Positions 60,061 to 64,000 of a DNA stretch of 64,000 nt are shown in pieces (position 1 is the first letter of the stretch; each line of letters begins with the position of its first letter). This DNA comes from Marmoricola sp. Leaf446 (lineage in GTDB: Bacteria; Actinomycetota; Actinomycetes; Propionibacteriales; Nocardioidaceae): contig NZ_LMRF01000001.1 in the NCBI RefSeq assembly GCF_001424755.1, positions 77,063 to 141,062 of the forward strand, read 5' to 3'. The notes under the pieces were generated by a model. That model had not been told where the DNA came from. It did no database searches and saw only the letters and a list, made by a program, of their open reading frames with translations. Both the position numbers and the translations under genes were made by a program.

Positions 60061-61581
60061 ATGAGCACTGCCACCATCGCCCATTGGGCGTCGGGCGCGT
60101 CGTACGACGGCTCCGGCGACCGCCGCGCCGACGTCACCAACCCCGCCACCGGCGAGGTCACCGGGTCGCTGCTGCTGGCCACCCGCGAGGACGCCGACGC
60201 CGTCATCGCCGCGGCGAGCGCGGCGGCCCCGGAGTGGGGGCGTACGTCGCTCGCGCGCCGCACCCAGGTCCTCTTCGCCTTCCGCGAGCTGCTCAACTCC
60301 CGGCGCGAGGAGCTCGCCGCGATCATCACCGCCGAGCACGGCAAGGTGCTCTCCGACGCGCTCGGGGAGATCGCGCGCGGCCAGGAGGTCGTGGAGTTCG
60401 CCTGCGGCCTCTCCCACCTGCTCAAGGGCGGTCACTCCGAGGGCGTCTCGACCGGGGTCGACGTGCACTCCAAGCGCGACCCGCTGGGCGTGGTCGGCAT
60501 CATCTCGCCCTTCAACTTCCCGGCCATGGTGCCGATGTGGTTCTTCCCGATCGCGATCGCGGCCGGCAACGCGGTGGTCCTCAAGCCCAGCGAGAAGGAC
60601 CCGTCGGCCGCGCTGTGGCTGGCGCGGCTGTGGCAGGAGGCCGGCCTGCCCGACGGCGTCTTCAACGTGCTGCAGGGCGACAAGGTCGCCGTCGACGCGC
60701 TGCTGCAGAGCCCCGACGTGCAGGCGATCAGCTTCGTCGGCTCGACGCCGATCGCGGAGTACGTCTACGCCGAGGCCACCCAGCGGGGCAAGCGGGTGCA
60801 GGCGCTCGGCGGCGCCAAGAACCACATGGTGGTGCTGCCCGACGCCGACCTCGACCTCGCGGCCGACTCGGCCGTCAACGCCGGCTACGGCAGCGCGGGG
60901 GAGCGGTGCATGGCCATCAGCGTGCTCGTGGCGGTCGGGCCGGTCGCCGACGACCTGGTCGCCCGCATCGCCGACCGCACCCGCGGCCTGGTGATCGGCG
61001 ACGGCGGCGACACCGGCGAGGAGAAGGAGGCCGACATGGGTCCCCTGGTCACCCGGGAGCACCGCGACCGCGTCGCCTCCTTCGTCGAGTCCGGGGAGCA
61101 GGAGGGCGCCAAGGTGGTGGTCGACGGCCGCGAGGTGCAGCCGCGCGGCGCGCAGGACGGCTTCTGGCTCGGCCCGACGCTGCTCGACCACGTCACCCCG
61201 GAGATGGGCGTCTACACCGAGGAGATCTTCGGCCCGGTGCTCAGTGTCGTGCGCGTGGAGACCTACGAAGAGGCGGTGGCGCTGGTCAACGCCAACCCCT
61301 ACGGCAACGGCACCGCGGTGTTCACCAACGACGGCGGGGCGGCCCGCCGCTACGAGGCCGACGTGCACGTCGGGATGATCGGCGTCAACGTGCCGGTGCC
61401 GGTGCCGGTCGCGTCGTACTCCTTCGGGGGGTGGAAGCGCTCGCTGTTCGGCGACACCCACGCCCACGGCACGGAGGGCGTCCACTTCTTCACCCGCGGC
61501 AAGGTCGTCACCACCCGCTGGGTCGACCCCGCCAACCGGCCGCAGGGCGGCCTCGAGCTGGGGTTCCCGCGCAATGTCTGA
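60061..61581 (+). CDS. mmsA: CoA-acylating methylmalonate-semialdehyde dehydrogenase
   Basis: This 506-residue aldehyde dehydrogenase has the MmsA-type core: the cofactor region IISPFNFPAMVPMWFFPIA, KPSEKDPSAA, and the catalytic Cys283 in GYGSAGERCMAISV. The Arg-Cys-Met sequence after the glutamate typifies the CoA-dependent methylmalonate-semialdehyde class, which converts malonate or methylmalonate semialdehyde and CoA to acetyl- or propionyl-CoA with NAD. The length is normal. The ribosome site GAGAGGAA precedes the ATG. It overlaps the class III aminotransferase gene by eight bases. In this setting it most likely finishes beta-alanine or beta-amino acid degradation. Confidence 0.88.
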   Translation: MSTATIAHWASGASYDGSGDRRADVTNPATGEVTGSLLLATREDADAVIAAASAAAPEWGRTSLARRTQVLFAFRELLNSRREELAAIITAEHGKVLSDALGEIARGQEVVEFACGLSHLLKGGHSEGVSTGVDVHSKRDPLGVVGIISPFNFPAMVPMWFFPIAIAAGNAVVLKPSEKDPSAALWLARLWQEAGLPDGVFNVLQGDKVAVDALLQSPDVQAISFVGSTPIAEYVYAEATQRGKRVQALGGAKNHMVVLPDADLDLAADSAVNAGYGSAGERCMAISVLVAVGPVADDLVARIADRTRGLVIGDGGDTGEEKEADMGPLVTREHRDRVASFVESGEQEGAKVVVDGREVQPRGAQDGFWLGPTLLDHVTPEMGVYTEEIFGPVLSVVRVETYEEAVALVNANPYGNGTAVFTNDGGAARRYEADVHVGMIGVNVPVPVPVASYSFGGWKRSLFGDTHAHGTEGVHFFTRGKVVTTRWVDPANRPQGGLELGFPRNV

Positions 61582-62935
61582 GCCGACCACCACCCGCAGC
61601 GAGCTCGTCGACCTCGACGCCGCGCAGACCTCCGAGCTCGACCGCCGCCACGTCTTCCACTCCTGGTCGGCCCAGGCGTCCCTCGCGCCGATGGTGATCA
61701 CCAAGGCGCAGGGCTCCCACGTCTGGGACGGCGAGGGCCACCGGCTGCTCGACTTCACCTCGCAGCTGGTCTTCACCAACCTGGGCCACCAGCACCCGCG
61801 GGTCGTCTCGGCCGTGCAGGAGCAGGCGGCCCACCTGTGCACGGTCGCGCCGCAGCACGCCAACGCCGCCCGCTCCGAGGCGGCGCGGCTGGTCGCCTCG
61901 CACACGCCCGAGGGCCTCGACAAGGTCTTCTTCACCAACGGCGGCGCGGACGCCAACGAGCACGCGGTGCGGATGGCCCGGCTGCACACCGGTCGGCCCA
62001 AGGTGCTCTCCACCTACCGCAGCTACCACGGCGGCACCCAGCTCGCGATCAACCTGACGGGGGACCCGCGGCGCTGGCCCAACGACCAGGCGGCGACCGG
62101 GACGGTCCACTTCTTCGGGCCCTACCTCTACCGCAGCGCCTTCCACGCCACCTCGCAGGAGGAGGAGGGCGAGCGGGCGCTGGAGCACCTCGCCCAGGTG
62201 ATCGCGCTCGAGGGTCCCGGCACCATCGCCGCGATCGTGCTCGAGAGCATCCCCGGCACCGCCGGCATCATGGTGCCGCCGCCCGGCTACCTCAGCGGGG
62301 TCCGCGCGCTGTGCGACCGCCACGGCATCCTGCTCGTGCTCGACGAGGTGATGGCCGGGTTCGGCCGCGCCGGGCGTTGGTTCGCCTGCGAGCTCGACGG
62401 CGTCGTGCCCGACCTGCTGACCTTCGCCAAGGGGGTCAACTCCGGCTACGTGCCGCTCGGCGGCGTCGCGATCAGCGCCGAGGTCGCCGCGACCTTCGAC
62501 GAGCGCCCCTACCCGGGCGGCCTGACCTACTCCGGGCACCCGCTGGCGTGCGCCGCGGCCGTCGCCACGATCCGCACCATGGAGGACGACCGCGTCGTCG
62601 AGCACGCCGCCGCCCTGGGCGAGGAGGTCTTCGCCCCCGGGCTGGAGGCGCTGCGCGCGGAGCATGCGTGGATCGGCGAGGTGCGGGGCACCGGCGCGTT
62701 CTGGGCCGTCGAGCTCGTGGCCGATCGGGCCACCCGGGAGCCGCTGGCGCCGTACGTCGGGACCAGCCCGCAGCTGACCTCGGTCGTGGCCGCCTGCAAG
62801 CGCCGGGGGCTGCTGCCGCTCGCGGCCGGCAACCGGATCCACCTGGTGCCGCCGCTGACCACCTCGGCCGACGAGGTGCGCGAGGCCATCGGCATCCTGG
62901 GCGAGGCGCTCGGCGAGGTGGCGGCCACCGCCTGA
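61574..62935 (+). CDS. class III PLP-dependent aminotransferase
   Basis: This 453-residue enzyme has the omega-aminotransferase pattern: FTNGGADANEHAVRMARL for the PLP phosphate site, LLVLDEVMAGFGRAGRW with the cofactor Asp, and the Schiff-base Lys286 in LTFAKGVNSGYVPLGGV. It transfers an amino group from an omega- or beta-amino acid to pyruvate or 2-oxoglutarate, giving the semialdehyde used by the preceding MmsA-like enzyme. ATG 61574 lies inside the mmsA-like gene, so translation is coupled. A beta-alanine, aminoisobutyrate or taurine-type substrate is plausible. Confidence 0.88.
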   Translation: MSEPTTTRSELVDLDAAQTSELDRRHVFHSWSAQASLAPMVITKAQGSHVWDGEGHRLLDFTSQLVFTNLGHQHPRVVSAVQEQAAHLCTVAPQHANAARSEAARLVASHTPEGLDKVFFTNGGADANEHAVRMARLHTGRPKVLSTYRSYHGGTQLAINLTGDPRRWPNDQAATGTVHFFGPYLYRSAFHATSQEEEGERALEHLAQVIALEGPGTIAAIVLESIPGTAGIMVPPPGYLSGVRALCDRHGILLVLDEVMAGFGRAGRWFACELDGVVPDLLTFAKGVNSGYVPLGGVAISAEVAATFDERPYPGGLTYSGHPLACAAAVATIRTMEDDRVVEHAAALGEEVFAPGLEALRAEHAWIGEVRGTGAFWAVELVADRATREPLAPYVGTSPQLTSVVAACKRRGLLPLAAGNRIHLVPPLTTSADEVREAIGILGEALGEVAATA

Positions 62936-62964
62936 GCGGCGGCCGCCCGGCCGGCCCGGCGGTG

Positions 62965-64000
62965 CTAGCGGGCGGTGCGACGGCCGAGCAGCACCTGGCC
63001 GGCTCCGAGCAGCAGCAGCGCGAGGCCGCCGGCCAGCAGGTCCCAGCGCGGGCCGCCGGTGTCGGGCAGCGCCGACGTGGTGGTCGCCGTCGTGGCGGTG
63101 CTCGTGGCCGGCGCGGCCTGCGCCCCGCCGGTGCTGCCGGTGCCGGACCCGGTGCCTGAGCCGGTGCCGTTGCCGGAGCCCGTGACCGGGCCGTTCCCGC
63201 CGCCGTCCCCGCCGCCGGGGGTGCCGCCGGGGGTGCCGCCGGGGGTGCCGCCGGGGATGCCGGTGCCGGGTGCGCCGGTGGTGGGTGCGCCGGAGGCCGG
63301 GACGCCACCGGAGGTCGTCGGCAGGGTCAGGCTCTGCGGGGGCAGCGGCTCGGTGGAGTCCGCGCCCGCGGCGGTGACGACGCCGACCCCGACCGGGGCG
63401 GTGTTGCCGCGGTAGTTGGGCGACGCGCCGGCGACGAGCAGCCGGATCCTGTGGCCCTTCTCGAACCGGTGGACGAAGGCGGGCATGGTCACCGTGAAGG
63501 GCTCCGCGACGTCGGGCACGCGCACCGGCGCCGCCAGGTTGCGGACCACCCGTGCGGTGCCGTCCGGCGCGACGTCGGCGACCTTGAGGAACAGCACGAG
63601 CTTGGCGGCGTCGGGCGTGCCCTCGCCGCCGGGCGCCTGCACCTGCAGCCGGGCCTGCGGCGAGCCGACGACGTCGACCGCGCGGCTGAGCGGGGCGGTG
63701 TCGTAGCGCGCCGAGGTGCCCGGCTCCTCCGCCCGCGGCTCGAGCTCCTCGGGCTGCTCGAAGAGCGAGCTGACGACGTCGAGCTGCTCGGCGGCCGAGA
63801 GCGGACCGCCCGGGGCGACGAAGTCCTCGCGGCCCGCGGTGACGTCGCCGCGGTCGGTCACCAGCGAGCCGCCGGTCAGCGAGCTGGTCGGCGTGCTGGA
63901 CAGGTGGTAGGTCGAGGTGGAGCCGACCGGGTAGGACGGCGCGCTGCGGTAGGCGCCCTCGGCGCTGTCAGCGGGGTCGTAGTCGACCCAGTCGCGGAAG
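62965..64000 (-). CDS. sortase-anchored S15/CocE-type hydrolase, C-terminal part (continues beyond the window)
   Basis: The frame is open to the end of the window, so the N-terminus is missing; an internal GTG at 63861 is not the real start. The visible 345 residues begin FRDWVDYDPADSAEGAYRSA and continue with the beta-jelly-roll X-Pro-dipeptidyl-peptidase C-terminal domain (FEKGHRIRLLVAGASPNYRG). A Gly/Pro/Thr-rich linker includes repeated GGTP. The last 35 residues form a cell-wall sorting signal: LPDTG, a hydrophobic helix (LLAGGLALLLLGAGQVLL) and RRTAR. The protein is therefore exported and linked to the wall. The catalytic domain, likely an alpha/beta hydrolase acting on peptides or esters, lies outside the window. 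Confidence 0.8.
   Translation of the reverse strand, partial: FRDWVDYDPADSAEGAYRSAPSYPVGSTSTYHLSSTPTSSLTGGSLVTDRGDVTAGREDFVAPGGPLSAAEQLDVVSSLFEQPEELEPRAEEPGTSARYDTAPLSRAVDVVGSPQARLQVQAPGGEGTPDAAKLVLFLKVADVAPDGTARVVRNLAAPVRVPDVAEPFTVTMPAFVHRFEKGHRIRLLVAGASPNYRGNTAPVGVGVVTAAGADSTEPLPPQSLTLPTTSGGVPASGAPTTGAPGTGIPGGTPGGTPGGTPGGGDGGGNGPVTGSGNGTGSGTGSGTGSTGGAQAAPATSTATTATTTSALPDTGGPRWDLLAGGLALLLLGAGQVLLGRRTAR
63211..63257 (-). repeat. 12-bp tandem repeat encoding GGTP in the wall linker
   Basis: GCCGCCGGGGGT is repeated three times without change (63211-63246), with a partial fourth copy. On the coding (minus) strand it gives the Gly-Gly-Thr-Pro linker before the sorting signal. Perfect units suggest a slippage-prone length polymorphism. 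Confidence 0.75.

Overview
The window is very GC-rich and has short or overlapping gene junctions, frequent GTG starts and leaderless-type promoters. Together with a polyhydroxyalkanoate (PHA) operon that includes a wax-ester/diacylglycerol acyltransferase, MmyB-type and FCD-type regulators and many MFS exporters, this points to a high-GC actinomycete. A Nocardioides-like member of the Propionibacteriales fits well, but the genus is inference. Most of the window reads as accessory chromosome: small catabolic and efflux operons, each with its own divergent regulator, broken up by an insertion sequence and two patches of less GC-rich DNA carrying putative defence genes.

Layout. 1-7.6 kb: the tail of an acyl-CoA dehydrogenase, then a tightly packed storage-lipid operon (GNAT protein, PhaZ-like hydrolase, small phasin-like protein, PHA synthase, acyl-CoA ligase, WS/DGAT acyltransferase, MFS transporter) behind a clear promoter. 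7.6-9.1 kb: an IS110-family element whose long left end probably encodes a bridge RNA. 9.1-13.9 kb: two convergent, compositionally different genes, a TIR/DUF4062-like protein and a 1256-residue putative nuclease-plus-repeat protein. 14.2-18.6 kb: a cupin, zinc alcohol dehydrogenase, cyclophilin-like lipoprotein and Bcr-type exporter, divergent from an MmyB-type regulator. 18.6-22.0 kb: a crotonase, an exporter and a DUF6152/DUF6644-like membrane pair. 22.0-28.1 kb: a TetR regulator facing two aldo/keto reductases, then a PucR regulator, an HSL-type esterase and a class C beta-lactamase-like esterase. 28.2-30.3 kb: a PD-(D/E)XK nuclease gene flanked by short iterated repeats and a truncated tRNA-Thr(CGT) that looks like an attachment-site scar. 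30.4-33.3 kb: a TetR/MFS efflux pair and an alpha/beta hydrolase.

The dominant object is a single 18.1-kb gene (33537-51683) for a 6048-residue exported protein. It has a short metzincin-like zinc site near the N-terminus, a TGPS-repeat linker, nine repeats of an unrecognised 210-260 residue beta-rich module, an amphipathic beta region, Calx-beta-like repeats and a long C-terminal RTX region. Two more secreted or anchored proteins follow directly, a right-handed beta-helix protein and a small signal-peptide protein. Each has its own leaderless-type start, so the three look like one surface or matrix locus.

54-64 kb holds a lipoprotein sugar dehydrogenase, an HNH endonuclease, a GntR/MFS operon divergent from a TauE-type permease, twin REP-like hairpins, and an amine oxidase divergent from a methylmalonate-semialdehyde dehydrogenase/class III aminotransferase operon (amine or beta-amino-acid catabolism). 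The window ends inside a sortase-anchored S15-type hydrolase. All family assignments come from reading motifs; no database search was run.
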